Shown piece after piece: positions 36,914 through 47,040 of a DNA stretch of 64,000 nucleotides. The stretch's first letter is position 1, and the number at the start of each line of letters is the position of its first letter. Below the pieces are notes generated by a model that was not told the origin of the DNA, searched no databases, and saw nothing but the letters and a program-made list of their open reading frames with translations. The position numbers and the translations under genes were made by a program. Location of the stretch: assembly GCF_000018025.1 (NCBI RefSeq), contig NC_009831.1:186001-250000 (forward strand). Direction: 5' to 3'. This DNA is from Shewanella sediminis HAW-EB3. GTDB taxonomy: Bacteria; Pseudomonadota; Gammaproteobacteria; Enterobacterales; Shewanellaceae.

Positions 36914-38518
36914 TTACTTAATCTCCGGTGGTGTTGAGAAGGTGTGATAGGGTGCCGGGCTGGGTAGTGTCCACTCCAAACCTTCGGCTCCATCCCAGGG
37001 TTTTGCCGGCGCCTTTTCACCTCCGCGAATACACTTAATCACAACGGCAAGGAAGATCAGCTGTGAAAGACCAAATGCGAAACCACCTATAGAGACTATC
37101 TGATTCACATCTGCAAATTGAACGGCGTAATCAGGAATTCGTCTGGGCATGCCCGCCAATCCTAAGAAGTGCATGGGGAAGAACAGCACATTGACCGAGA
37201 TAACAGAGCACCAGAAATGGAGCCTCCCCAGCTTCTCGTCGTACATATTCCCGGTCCATTTAGGTAACCAATAATAGGCACCCGCCATAATAGAAAATAT
37301 CGCCCCGGTGACGAGCACGTAGTGGAAGTGAGCGACCACAAAGTAAGTATCATGGTATTGGAAATCCACCGGTGTTATGGCCAGCATTAAGCCGGAAAAT
37401 CCCCCTATGGTGAACAGTATGATAAAGGCTACCGCGAATAGCATAGGAGTTTCGAAGCTGATAGAGCCACGCCACATCGTGGCGACCCAGTTGAATACCT
37501 TAACGCCGGTTGGTACAGCGATAAGCATGGTGCAGTACATGAAAAACAGTTCGGCGAATACCGGCATACCGGTGGTGAACATATGGTGTGCCCATACCAG
37601 GAAGGAGAGGATGGCGATACTCGCCGTGGCATAGACCATAGAGGAGTAACCGAAGAGCCGTTTGCGGCTAAAAGCGGGAACGATGGCTGAGATGATACCG
37701 AATGAGGGTAAGATCATGATGTAGACTTCGGGGTGACCGAAGAACCAGAAGATATGCTGGAACATCACAGGATCTCCGCCTCCTGCCGCATCAAAAAAAC
37801 TGGTGCCAAAGTATTTATCGGTGAGCACCATGGTCACGGTGCCGGCTAATACCGGCATTACCGCAATCAATAAGAATGCGGTGATTAGCCAGGTCCAGAC
37901 AAATAGAGGCAGCTTCATCCATCTCATGCCGGGGGCGCGCATATTAACGATAGTTACGATGACATTAATCGCGCCCATGATGGAGCTCATTCCCATGATA
38001 TGGACTGAAAATACAAATAAAGCGGTACTATCCGGGCTGTAGGTTGTCGACAGTGGTGCATAGAATGTCCAACCAAAATTAGGTCCGCCTCCCTCCATAA
38101 ACAGTGAACTCAGTAAGATCGCGAAGGCAAAGGGTAAAATCCAGAAGCTCCAGTTATTCATTCTTGGTAGCGCCATATCCGGTGCCCCAATCATCATAGG
38201 GATTAACCAGTTTGCCAGCCCAGTGAAGGCAGGCATTACGGCTCCGAATACCATTATAAGCCCGTGAACGGTGGTCATCTGATTAAAAAAATTGGGTTCA
38301 ACTAATTGTAATCCAGGCTGGAATAGTTCGGCGCGGATCACCATCGCCATGGCACCACCTGTTAGGAACATAATAAAGCTGAACCATAGGTAGAGTGTGC
38401 CTATATCTTTATGATTGGTGGTTAAGAGCCAGCGCATGATGCCTTTTGGCGCCCCATGATGATGGTCATCATGGTGATCGTCCTGAGCTGCTGGTGAATC
38501 TTGTGTAATTGTGCTCAT
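36914..38518 (-). CDS. ctaD: Cytochrome c oxidase subunit I
   Basis: The catalytic subunit, 534 residues, 12 helices, with heme a, heme a3 and CuB. The CuB/Tyr region reads FGHPEVYIMILP with WAHHMF further on, and the heme ligands are in HFHYVLVTG. YDTYFVVAHFHYVLV is intact. The N-terminus has a His/Asp-rich tract (DDHHDDHHHGAP). It belongs to the aa3 A-type heme-copper oxidases. It follows ctaC by 9 bases. Confidence 0.97.
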   Translation of the reverse strand: MSTITQDSPAAQDDHHDDHHHGAPKGIMRWLLTTNHKDIGTLYLWFSFIMFLTGGAMAMVIRAELFQPGLQLVEPNFFNQMTTVHGLIMVFGAVMPAFTGLANWLIPMMIGAPDMALPRMNNWSFWILPFAFAILLSSLFMEGGGPNFGWTFYAPLSTTYSPDSTALFVFSVHIMGMSSIMGAINVIVTIVNMRAPGMRWMKLPLFVWTWLITAFLLIAVMPVLAGTVTMVLTDKYFGTSFFDAAGGGDPVMFQHIFWFFGHPEVYIMILPSFGIISAIVPAFSRKRLFGYSSMVYATASIAILSFLVWAHHMFTTGMPVFAELFFMYCTMLIAVPTGVKVFNWVATMWRGSISFETPMLFAVAFIILFTIGGFSGLMLAITPVDFQYHDTYFVVAHFHYVLVTGAIFSIMAGAYYWLPKWTGNMYDEKLGRLHFWCSVISVNVLFFPMHFLGLAGMPRRIPDYAVQFADVNQIVSIGGFAFGLSQLIFLAVVIKCIRGGEKAPAKPWDGAEGLEWTLPSPAPYHTFSTPPEIK

Positions 38519-38527
38519 TTTAATCCC

Positions 38528-40102
38528 TTAATTTCCGTGACCAACAACGTCAGAAGCCTGAACGGTATCACCGGAGTTATTACCCCATGCATTGCGCTCA
38601 TAAGTCACCACCGCAGCTAACTGTTGTGGCGTGAGTAGTGAGCTAAATGACTGCATTGCAGTACCCGGTTTACCATTGATGACAACATCGAGATGACCGC
38701 TTATTGGTCCTGTGATCACTGGGCTGCCGACTAATGAAGGGAAAGCGCCGGGTAATCCGGTACCTGCAGCCTGGTGACAAGCAACACAATGAGTCATGTA
38801 GACCTTCTCACCCACGGCCATAAGTTCATCCATCGTTAAGTCATCTAAAACAACCGCTTCAACTTCCTCAACAACTTTGCTTGCCGTTTCAGCCACAGCC
38901 GTTTTAACTTGCTCAGTCTCAGGCTGGCTTGCTGGTAAAGTGGCAGGGATTGCGGTGCTTGAATCGTTGGAGGCTGCAGAACTCGAACCACCAGAGCTGA
39001 CATCAGCTGCTTGGACAGTATCACCAGAGTCATTGCCCCAAGCATTACGCTCAAAAGTCACTACCGCAGCAATTTCAGTAGCATTTAGTTGCTTAGCAAA
39101 AGCTTGCATAGCCGTTCCTGGTTTACCATTGACGACGATATCGACATGAGCCGCGACAGGGCCTATGGTTATGGGGCTACCAATAAGAGAAGGGAATACA
39201 CCGGGTAGACCAGCGCCATTAGGTTGATGACAAGCGGCACATCGAGCTAGGTAGATTTGCTCGCCTTTAGCCATGAGTTCTTCCATGCTCAACGTTTTCG
39301 AAAGTGCGGCTTTCGCTTCAGCTTCTGCATTGTTCGCTTGCTGCTTCTGAGCAATCACCCACTTATCAAAGTCTACTTCTGAAAGAGCTTCGACAACGAT
39401 CGGCATAAACCCGTGGTCTTTGCCGCAAAGTTCGGCACATTGACCGCGGTAAACACCGGGCTTATCAATCCGTGTCCAGGCCTCATTGATAAAACCCGGA
39501 TTGGCATCTTTTTTCACTGCAAACGCTGGCACCCACCAGGAGTGGATGACATCGTCGGAGGTCATTAAAAATCTGACTTTCTTGTTTACCGGGAGAACTA
39601 AAGGTTTGTCGACTTCGAGGAGGTAGTTTTCGCCTTTTACTTCAGTACCCTCTATCTGTTCTCTTGGGGTTGAGAGCAAGCTGTAAAATTCGAGATCGTG
39701 ATCGAAATAGCTGTAATGCCACTTCCACTGAGAACCGGTGATTTTGATTGTCAGATCGGCATCTGAAGGGTCTTCCATTGCGATTAAGGTCTTGGTCGCA
39801 GGAATAGCCATAAGAACGAGAATGATGAAAGGAACGAGCGTCCAGGCTATCTCGACTTTAGTACTTTCGTGGAAGTTAGCAGCTACCGCACCTCTGGATT
39901 TGCGATGGTTGATCATCGAGTAGATCATCACGCCAAACACCAGAATACCGATAGCGCAACAGATGTACAGAATGATCATGTGCAGGTTGTACACCCGCCC
40001 ACTAATCTCTGTTACCCCTTGAGTCATGTTCAGGGGCATATCCGCAGCTAAGATAGAAGGCGAAAATAATAACGCCGGCAAACCATACAACTTTTGCTTC
40101 AC
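38528..40102 (-). CDS. ctaC: Cytochrome c oxidase subunit II with two C-terminal cytochrome c domains
   Basis: A 524-residue caa3-like subunit. Signal peptide, then two helices, then the cupredoxin domain with CuA ligands in VIHSWWVPAF and CAELCGKDHGFM. Two class-I cytochrome c domains follow, at about 274-368 (CAACH at 288-292) and 425-519 (CVACH at 439-443). They are joined by a Ser/Pro/Glu-rich linker of about 56 residues. The two domains are very similar, for example NGKPGTAMQ and ERNAWGN occur in both, so the second looks like an internal duplication. It is the first gene of the cta operon. Confidence 0.96.
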   Translation of the reverse strand: MKQKLYGLPALLFSPSILAADMPLNMTQGVTEISGRVYNLHMIILYICCAIGILVFGVMIYSMINHRKSRGAVAANFHESTKVEIAWTLVPFIILVLMAIPATKTLIAMEDPSDADLTIKITGSQWKWHYSYFDHDLEFYSLLSTPREQIEGTEVKGENYLLEVDKPLVLPVNKKVRFLMTSDDVIHSWWVPAFAVKKDANPGFINEAWTRIDKPGVYRGQCAELCGKDHGFMPIVVEALSEVDFDKWVIAQKQQANNAEAEAKAALSKTLSMEELMAKGEQIYLARCAACHQPNGAGLPGVFPSLIGSPITIGPVAAHVDIVVNGKPGTAMQAFAKQLNATEIAAVVTFERNAWGNDSGDTVQAADVSSGGSSSAASNDSSTAIPATLPASQPETEQVKTAVAETASKVVEEVEAVVLDDLTMDELMAVGEKVYMTHCVACHQAAGTGLPGAFPSLVGSPVITGPISGHLDVVINGKPGTAMQSFSSLLTPQQLAAVVTYERNAWGNNSGDTVQASDVVGHGN

Positions 40103-40427
40103 TAGACTTCTCCTCTGTCATAGAAAGACAAAGAAGAGTCACACAGTAAGTCTCTGCTCTATGCAAACTCTTCAGTTCCCAAAAAAGCAACGATGACTTC
40201 AAAGTGCGTTGGCGGTTTTACTTTTATCTGCAAAGTAAGCAGTCTTATTGATGGCTGCTAGGCTGAACCACATCTGCACTTACGGCTGAGTATATCCCTC
40301 CCGATTTAGACCCGGTAGATCAATGCACTCTTGTGTCAGAGAGTTGATGTACTTCGTAGCTGGTTAAATTGTTCGGATATAACAAATTATCGTTGTTACT
40401 GACTTAAACTTACTTGCTGGACAAATA

Positions 40428-40441
40428 TTGATCAAGATCAA
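40428..40441. promoter_or_regulatory. Perfect FNR/EtrA-type box
   Basis: TTGATCAAGATCAA equals the FNR consensus TTGAT-N4-ATCAA in both halves. It is 326 bases upstream of ctaC. The natural inference is oxygen-dependent control of the oxidase operon, though the distance to the start is large. Confidence 0.65.
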
Positions 40442-40469
40442 TAATTAAACATTTTTTATGTTCAGGCAC

Positions 40470-40493
40470 AAAAAAGCCCCTCTCGAAGGGGCC
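40470..40493 (-). terminator. Intrinsic terminator of lexA-sulA
   Basis: On the minus strand GCCCCTTCGAGAGGGGC is followed by TTTTTT, 28 bases after the sulA stop. Confidence 0.88.
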
Positions 40494-40520
40494 GTAATGT
40501 AAAGCAATGATTAATTTAGG

Positions 40521-41033
40521 CTAGTGTAATGAACCAAACAAACTGGGTTGATTAAATGCCTCAACGCCGTTCATGTGGGCTTTTCCATGTAAGTGGCCAT
40601 TCGCAACTTCAATCACAATACCTACTGCACGAGCACTTTTAGCGACGATCTGTAGGCGACGATTATCTCTTGCATCTAAGGATTGGGTCCAACTTATAAC
40701 GGCACTGGATGTACCACTTGTGAGTGCTTTTTCCATGGCCCACAGGGTTTCAACTTCATCTTTAGCATGAACGAGCAGGACTCTATCCATCCTCACTCCG
40801 GCATCGGTTAACATCTGTTTGTAACCTATGTTCGGAGGACTAATCAGCACAATCCACTGACCTCGATGACTCAATGAAGCCAGTTGGGCACTCAGCATCT
40901 GCAATTCATCACGCCCTTGGGTATGAGTTGTTACTGAAGAGACTGTGCAGCCTTGCAGTTCATTCGATAATGGATCTTCAAGATTTACCCATAACCCAGG
41001 GTGACGTGGACTGTTGCCAATTAATGAGTTCAT
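40521..41033 (-). CDS. sulA: SOS cell division inhibitor SulA
   Basis: Blocks FtsZ polymerisation during the SOS response. A 170-residue protein. The RecA-like core [23 protein letters not shown] and [18 protein letters not shown] match SulA. It overlaps lexA by 4 bases and has no operator of its own, so it is induced together with lexA from the double SOS box. In E. coli sulA is a separate transcription unit; this lexA-sulA pairing is common in Shewanella, Vibrio and Pseudomonas-type genomes. Confidence 0.9.
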   Translation of the reverse strand: MNSLIGNSPRHPGLWVNLEDPLSNELQGCTVSSVTTHTQGRDELQMLSAQLASLSHRGQWIVLISPPNIGYKQMLTDAGVRMDRVLLVHAKDEVETLWAMEKALTSGTSSAVISWTQSLDARDNRRLQIVAKSARAVGIVIEVANGHLHGKAHMNGVEAFNQPSLFGSLH

Positions 41034-41650
41034 TGCCAGTCTCCGTTTCTGATAACGCCGACGGCTAAGCCCTCGATGCTTAAACTCTCACTGGTAAGGT
41101 CGACGACGATTGGAGAGTAGTCTTCGTTTTCGGCATGTAGGTAGACGATGCTACCTTTTTTTTCAAAACGTTTTACCGTGACGTCATCTTCTACACGAGC
41201 GACAACAACCTGACCATTTCGAGCCTGTTCGGCTTTATGAACGGCAAGAAGATCTCCCTCCAGGATACCAATATTCTTCATGCTGTCCCCACGTACTCTC
41301 AGTAGAAAGTCAGCACTTGGGCGAAACATAGCAGGGTCGATCTGGTAATGTTGTTCGACATGTTCTTGAGCCAGTATCGGTTCACCAGCGGCTACTTGAC
41401 CTATCAATGGTAAGCCAAGTTCCTCTTCGCTTTCATTGGCTTGAGTCAGTCTAATGCCACGAGATGTACCTGGTATAATCTCAATACAGCCTTTTTTAGC
41501 TAATGCCTTAAGGTGCTCCTCTGCGGCATTGGCACTCTTGAATCCTAAACGTTTCGCAATCTCTGCACGGGTAGGCGGCATGCCTGTATCTGCAATGTTA
41601 CGTTTAATCAGTTCAAGGATCTCGGCTTGTCTTGGTGTTAATGGTCTCAT
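41030..41650 (-). CDS. lexA: LexA repressor
   Basis: The SOS repressor, 206 residues. The winged-helix N-terminal domain is [19 protein letters not shown]...[15 protein letters not shown]. The self-cleavage site is the Ala-Gly in QVAAGEPI. The catalytic Ser is in [10 protein letters not shown] and the Lys in [10 protein letters not shown]. It is autoregulated through two boxes just upstream and shares an operon with sulA. Confidence 0.97.
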   Translation of the reverse strand: MRPLTPRQAEILELIKRNIADTGMPPTRAEIAKRLGFKSANAAEEHLKALAKKGCIEIIPGTSRGIRLTQANESEEELGLPLIGQVAAGEPILAQEHVEQHYQIDPAMFRPSADFLLRVRGDSMKNIGILEGDLLAVHKAEQARNGQVVVARVEDDVTVKRFEKKGSIVYLHAENEDYSPIVVDLTSESLSIEGLAVGVIRNGDWQ

Positions 41651-41658
41651 GGTGAATC

Positions 41659-41674
41659 CTGTCTTTCTATACAG
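41659..41674. promoter_or_regulatory. SOS (LexA) box 1
   Basis: CTGTCTTTCTATACAG fits CTGT-N8-ACAG. It lies 9 bases upstream of the lexA start codon. Confidence 0.85.
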
Positions 41675-41677
41675 TAA

Positions 41678-41693
41678 CTGTTAGTATATACAG
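41678..41693. promoter_or_regulatory. SOS (LexA) box 2
   Basis: CTGTTAGTATATACAG fits CTGT-N8-ACAG, with a near-ideal AT-rich core. It is 3 bases from box 1, the same paired arrangement seen at lexA of E. coli. Confidence 0.9.
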
Positions 41694-41800
41694 TATTTCT
41701 TTCAGCGCAAGTATTAACCAAATTTTAAGGTTTTGGGTATCCCTGTCCATTTTCTGGTATTCTATGCAGTAATTAACATGGCTCACATTGCATAAGAAAA

Positions 41801-44224
41801 ATGTCCAAACAAGACTCTCTTTGGTTTAAATCATTACGCTGGTTACAGAACAAGTTGGTACACACTATTGTTGTGCCCCACGAACCCTTCAAAGATCTTA
41901 ATTTAGATCCGGATAAACCTCTCGCTTATGTGATGAAAACTGAGTCTGTCAGTGATATTGCAGCCTTAAGTGAAATCACCGCAGATCTAGGTCTTCCTAG
42001 CCCCTATCAGCCACTCGAAGTCGGTGGTGAGTCGGCGCCAAGAGTAGTGTGTCTCGAAGGCGCTAAACCCCTCATGGGGAAAAGAGAGAGCAATCATTTC
42101 TTTCTGAATAGCTTTATGAGTCTGCTGAAGATCCATAAAGAGCGCCCTGAGCTCGATATTCAACTTGTGCCAGTCAGTCTTTACTGGGGAAGAACTCCGG
42201 GAAAAGAAGATGACACCATGAAGGCCGCTGTACTTGAGCGTGAAAACCCCACCTGGCTTAGAAAGTGTCTGATGATCCTGTTTTTGGGACGACATAATTT
42301 TGTGCAGTTTTCGAGTGCCGTTTCATTGCGCTATATGGCCGATGAACATGGAACCGATAAACGTATAGCCCAGAAACTGGCTCGAGTGGCTCGAGTTCAT
42401 TTTAGTCGACAGCGTAAAGTGATGACGGGGCCGGTTCTGCCTAAGCGGCAGGCACTGTTCCATGCGCTCATTAATTCCGAGACCCTGAAGAAGGCGATTC
42501 AAGAGGAAGCGGCGAGCAAGAAGATCACCGAGGTTGAAGCCAGAGCGAAAGCGATGGAATACCTGGATGAGATCGCCGCAGACTATTCCGATAGCCTGGT
42601 TCGAATTGCCGAGCGCTTTCTGACCTGGTTGTGGAATAAACTCTATAAAGGCATCAACATTAAAGGGGCGGAAGAGGTTCGACGGCTGCACCATGATGGC
42701 CATGAGATCATCTATGTGCCGTGTCACCGTAGTCATATGGATTACCTGTTGCTCTCCTACATCCTCTATTATCAGGGGATGGTTCCACCGCATATCGCAG
42801 CAGGTATTAACCTTAATTTCTGGCCTGCAGGCCCCATGTTCCGCAGAGGTGGCGCCTTTTTTATTCGTCGCAGCTTCAGAGGAAACAAGCTTTATACCAC
42901 CGTGTTCCGTGAATATTTAGATCAGCTTTTCACTAAAGGCTATTCTGTTGAGTATTTTACCGAAGGCGGGCGTTCACGTACCGGAAGGTTACTCGCACCT
43001 AAGACCGGCATGTTGGCTATGACGCTGAACAGTGTCCTGCGTGGCATGAAGCGTCCTGTGACTCTGGTTCCTGTCTATCTCGGTTATGATCATGTGATGG
43101 AGGTGGCGACATACCATAAGGAATTGAGCGGTAAGAAGAAAAAGAAAGAATCTGTCTGGCAGGTATTTGGTGCCCTGCGTAAGCTAGGCAATTTCGGCCA
43201 AGGGTATGTGAATTTCGGTAAGCCCATCACGTTGCATAGTTTTCTAAATGAACAGAAACCCGATTGGAAAGAAGAGATTGCCAAAGAGCCAGAGCAGAGA
43301 CCTAAGTGGTTGACGCCTATGGTGAATACCTTGGCCAATCAGGTTATGACCAATATTAACGATGCTGCGGCAGTCAGCTCCGTCACCTTGACCAGTTTAG
43401 TCTTATTAGCGTCAGAGCAAAATGCATTAGAGCGGTCTCAGCTGGAGAAGCAGTTAGACCTCTATCTTAAATTACTTAAGGATCTACCTTACACCTCTTA
43501 TACCTCAGTGGTAGAGGGGGATGGTAAGTCTCTGGTTCAGCAGGGGTTGGAGCTTAAGAAAATTAAGCTTGATAGTGATCCTCTCGGGGATATTATCTCA
43601 ATCGACGAGAGTATCGCCGTTGCTATGACTTACTATCGTAACAATATTATTCATTTGATGGTCATCCCCTCTCTGGTAGCTAGCTGCCTGACTCAGCATG
43701 AGCATATCTCACGAGATGAGATTATCGATATCATCAAGGATTTCTACCCTCTGCTTCAGGCTGAGTTATTTATGGGCGTGGAAGATACAGATAAGCTTGT
43801 TGGTCAGATTTTGGATCTGTTTATCGCTCAAGGCCTCGTTACCGAGGATGATGGTTTCAGTATTATCGAGACCGAAGTGAATCAACTCTTATTACTCGCG
43901 GGAACGGTCGGTGAAACGTTACAGCGTTACGCCATTATCTTCAATCTGTTGGCGGTTTGCCCCAAGATGGAGCGTTCCGATCTTGAGCGTGAAAGCCACA
44001 AGCTGGCACAGCGATTAGGCGCGCTGCATGGTATTACAGCCCCTGAGTTTTATGATAAGAAGCTCTATGGAGCACTCAGTGTCAAGCTCAAGGAGTTAGG
44101 TTACCTGTCTGATAACGGTAATAAAGTCGATGTCCAAAGGATCCGGGAGCGAGCGAATGGATTGCTCCGTTCGTCTGTCAGGCAGACGATTGTCGATAGT
44201 GTGACTGCGGAGCATAAAGATTAA
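41801..44224 (+). CDS. plsB: Glycerol-3-phosphate 1-O-acyltransferase PlsB
   Basis: Catalyses the first step of phospholipid synthesis at the inner membrane. The 807-residue length is typical. Acyltransferase motifs are in order: HRSHMD (H309/D314, catalytic HX4D), [23 protein letters not shown] and [10 protein letters not shown]. It is divergent from lexA and directly followed by mtr with a one-base overlap, so the two are probably co-transcribed. Confidence 0.97.
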
Positions 44225-45480
44225 TGGCTAACCATATGAACGCTGCTAAAGATGGAGCAGCGAGTAAATCTTTGCTTGGTGGAGCCATGATCATCGCCGG
44301 AACTGCGGTCGGGGCGGGAATGTTCTCATTGCCTGTTGTGGGTGCCGGTATGTGGTTTTCCTATTCACTTGTCATGATGTTAGGTGTCTGGTTCTGTATG
44401 CTGGTGTCGGGTCTGTTGTTACTCGAGACCAATCTACACTTCGAGCCCGGTGATAGCTTCGATACCCTGACACGGGAAACCTTAGGTAACTTTTGGCGAA
44501 TAGTGAATGGTTTATCAATCGCATTCGTACTCTATATTTTGGCCTATGCCTATATCAGTGGTGGCGGCTCTATCGTTAATCACAGTTTAGCGGCTGCAGG
44601 GATCGAACTGCCACAAAGCTTGGCCGGGCTGGTATTTGCGCTGGGTTTGGCCTTTATCGTCTTTATCAGTACTAAGGCTGTCGATAGGATCACGACCATT
44701 ATGCTTGGCGGAATGATCATCACTTTCTTTCTCGCCGTAGGTAATTTACTGATAGAGATCGATACGGTGAAGTTGTTCACGCCAGATGGAGAGAGCCGAT
44801 ATCTGCCCTATATGTTGGCGGCTATCCCCTTTGGATTAGTGAGCTTTGGTTATCATGGTAATGTGCCCAGCCTGGTTAAATACTATGGGAAAGACGCCAG
44901 CACCATTATAAAAGCGATTGTCACCGGAACCCTGATAGCCTTCGTTATCTATGTGTGCTGGTTGGTGGCGACCATGGGGAATATCCCTCGCAATGATTTT
45001 GTCGATATTATTGCCCAGGGTGGCAATATGGGGGTACTGGTTAGCGCCCTATCCGATGTGATGAGCAGTGGTTGGTTAACGACCATGCTAACGGTTTTTG
45101 CTAACCTGGCGGTAGCTTCCTCTTTCTTAGGAGTTACCTTAGGATTATTCGATTACCTGGCCGATCTCTTTGGTTTCGATGAGTCTCGTAGCGGTCGTTT
45201 TAAAACGGCAGCGGTAACTTTCCTGCCACCGACGGTACTGGGGTTGTTGTTCCCTAATGGTTTCCTGATTGCAATAGGTTTTGCGGCACTGGCAGCGACT
45301 ATCTGGGCGGCGATTGTGCCGGCTATGATGGCCTATAAAGCCCGGAAGCTCTATCCAAACAGCGAGAGCTTTAGGGTTCCTGGTGGGACCTTTGTGATTG
45401 CCATCGTCATTTTGTTTGGTGTGGTCACCGGAGCGTGTCATCTGCTTGCGATGGCAGAGTTATTGCCTGTTTACGGTTAG
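44224..45480 (+). CDS. mtr: Tryptophan permease Mtr (aromatic amino acid family)
   Basis: A proton-driven aromatic amino acid importer, 418 residues, 11 predicted helices. Several long blocks are shared with E. coli Mtr as against TyrP: SLLGGAMIIAGTAVGAGMFS, SFGYHGNVPSLVKYYGKD, ATMGNIPR and ASSFLGVTLGLFDYLADLFG. Its ATG overlaps the plsB stop. A terminator follows at once. Substrate assignment to tryptophan rests on the family resemblance. Confidence 0.88.
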   Translation: MANHMNAAKDGAASKSLLGGAMIIAGTAVGAGMFSLPVVGAGMWFSYSLVMMLGVWFCMLVSGLLLLETNLHFEPGDSFDTLTRETLGNFWRIVNGLSIAFVLYILAYAYISGGGSIVNHSLAAAGIELPQSLAGLVFALGLAFIVFISTKAVDRITTIMLGGMIITFFLAVGNLLIEIDTVKLFTPDGESRYLPYMLAAIPFGLVSFGYHGNVPSLVKYYGKDASTIIKAIVTGTLIAFVIYVCWLVATMGNIPRNDFVDIIAQGGNMGVLVSALSDVMSSGWLTTMLTVFANLAVASSFLGVTLGLFDYLADLFGFDESRSGRFKTAAVTFLPPTVLGLLFPNGFLIAIGFAALAATIWAAIVPAMMAYKARKLYPNSESFRVPGGTFVIAIVILFGVVTGACHLLAMAELLPVYG

Positions 45481-45507
45481 CCAACTAAATCGAAAGATAG
45501 ATAAAAT

Positions 45508-45529
45508 AGCCCTCGATGAGGGCTTTTTT
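45508..45529 (+). terminator. Intrinsic terminator after mtr
   Basis: AGCCCTC-GAT-GAGGGCT followed by T5, 28 bases after the stop. Confidence 0.9.
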
Positions 45530-45550
45530 ATGCCTGAGGTTAACCCCTAG

Positions 45551-46576
45551 TTAATCAGGCTTGTTTTGGTTGAGCCTGTCGAGATATTGCTGAGGGGTAC
45601 ATTTTCTGAGTCGTTTAAAGGCTCGGCTGAAGCTTTGCTGATTCGCATATCCCAAAAGGGGGCTAATTTCCGCGACACTCTTACCATCGAGCATATATTT
45701 GATGGCTTGATTACTGTAGATGTAACTACACAAGGCAGAAAAAGTGAAACCTTGCTGCTGTAATCGCCTCTGCAGCTGCTGCTTAGAGATATTGAAGAGT
45801 TTGGCAATATCTTCGATCTTAGGTAAACCATAAAATCTTGCATAATTGACCATTTCGAAAAGCACCTTCGGGGTGTCGTGGGGTTGCGGCATATTGAGGT
45901 ACTTTTCAAATAGCGAACGTGTCATGGTCACCGGGCTGTTTTCTAACTGCGGCTCTATCAAAGGCTGCAGCATATCATCAAGTTCCAACCAAATTTCAGT
46001 TTGCGCAGCATTCCAGATAACCGGGCATTTAAACAGGTGTTCCGTCTCCCGCTGCGCGACAGCCGAACCACTGATACGTACCTGAATCGGGCGATATTTA
46101 CCACCCAGAAAGTGACGCAGTGCATTAAGCAGCATGATGGCGACCCTGAGAGAGTCGTAGCTTTTCTCCTGCTTAAAGGCGTAGGGATTTTTATAGCACC
46201 ATTTCATTATCTTTCCGGACATACTGACATAGTAACTGCCGCCGGATTGCAGGCTGACGATGCCATAGTTGATGCGACGTATACTCATGGCCAGATCCGG
46301 GGTCGATAACAGGTCGATGCCGCTGATATCGAGTCGGTCGAAGTTTAGCTGTTGTTCTAGTTTAACTATGTAAGCGGGGTCTTGAGTAAGGAGGGCTAAC
46401 TCAGATAACCATTCACCAAACTGGGTAAAAGGGATCAAGGCCATAGGCTCGTTCATCAGCGCATCGGGAATTGACAGGGCCCGGTGATTGAGACCATAAA
46501 CCTGCTCGACGCCATCAAAAACGGGTTTCACATAACAGACGCGAATAAAGGAGGTATTAAATTTCATCGGCAGCAT
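45551..46576 (-). CDS. AraC family transcriptional regulator
   Basis: A 341-residue regulator. The N-terminal ligand domain has the arabinose-binding-type (AraC_arabinose_bdg-like) pattern. The C-terminal double helix-turn-helix is near residues 250-335, with IEDIAKLFNISKQQLQRRLQ and KSVAEISPLLGYANQQSFSRAFK. It is divergent from the yiaW/yiaV-like pair, which is its most likely target. An ATG 9 bases downstream of the chosen start is a possible alternative. The effector is unknown. Confidence 0.85.
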   Translation of the reverse strand: MLPMKFNTSFIRVCYVKPVFDGVEQVYGLNHRALSIPDALMNEPMALIPFTQFGEWLSELALLTQDPAYIVKLEQQLNFDRLDISGIDLLSTPDLAMSIRRINYGIVSLQSGGSYYVSMSGKIMKWCYKNPYAFKQEKSYDSLRVAIMLLNALRHFLGGKYRPIQVRISGSAVAQRETEHLFKCPVIWNAAQTEIWLELDDMLQPLIEPQLENSPVTMTRSLFEKYLNMPQPHDTPKVLFEMVNYARFYGLPKIEDIAKLFNISKQQLQRRLQQQGFTFSALCSYIYSNQAIKYMLDGKSVAEISPLLGYANQQSFSRAFKRLRKCTPQQYLDRLNQNKPD

Positions 46577-46704
46577 CCGCTTAGCAAATAAAGGCTAATT
46601 TAATCATTAATGATTCGAAATTGATATAAATAGACCTTAAGTCTTGTTCGTTATCGGATAAACGTCAAACTAACCCTCTTGTTTAAATTTAAGAGACCAT
46701 TTTC

Positions 46705-47040
46705 ATGAGTTTAATCGGTATGCCGTTTGTCGATACTAGCGCGGACACGGTGCTGCATGTTGTGGCCTTAGTTGTCATGGTTGGCACGGTCACGGCGTTG
46801 GCCGTAGGTTTTTGGAAAATCCACGAGCTGCCCATCAATAAAGCCCATAAAGAGGAGCATCATCAGCTAGGGCTTATCACGGCGCTCACCTGGATCGGCT
46901 TTGTCTGGCATTGGGTGTGGGTATTAGCTGTGTTCGTGGCCTTTATCGATGGTGAGAAGGCGTTGCGACGTCTGCGAGACATCTGGCATGAGCCCGCTGA
47001 ACACCAGCAAAGCACCCTAGAGGAGAACAATAATGCTTGA
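46705..47040 (+). CDS. yiaW: DUF3302 family membrane protein (YiaW-like)
   Basis: A 111-residue inner-membrane protein with two helices (about 15-38 and 55-80), ending in a charged tail (RRLRDIWHEPAEHQ). DUF3302 proteins accompany an HlyD-type protein, as E. coli yiaW does yiaV, and the same pairing is found here. It overlaps the next gene by 8 bases. Role unknown, probably part of an export apparatus. Confidence 0.75.
   Translation: MSLIGMPFVDTSADTVLHVVALVVMVGTVTALAVGFWKIHELPINKAHKEEHHQLGLITALTWIGFVWHWVWVLAVFVAFIDGEKALRRLRDIWHEPAEHQQSTLEENNNA

Larger units (their letters stand above)
40103..40520. other. Regulatory region upstream of the cta operon
   Basis: 418 bases between ctaC (minus) and the end of sulA (minus). 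It holds the sulA terminator and an FNR-type box. The cta promoter must be here. No gene is supported. Confidence 0.6.

Noticed and set aside
41754..41769. Possible third LexA box in front of plsB (CTGGTATTCTATGCAG)
   Set aside because: It has two mismatches in the core half-sites and the known plsB genes are not SOS genes. It is not supported.
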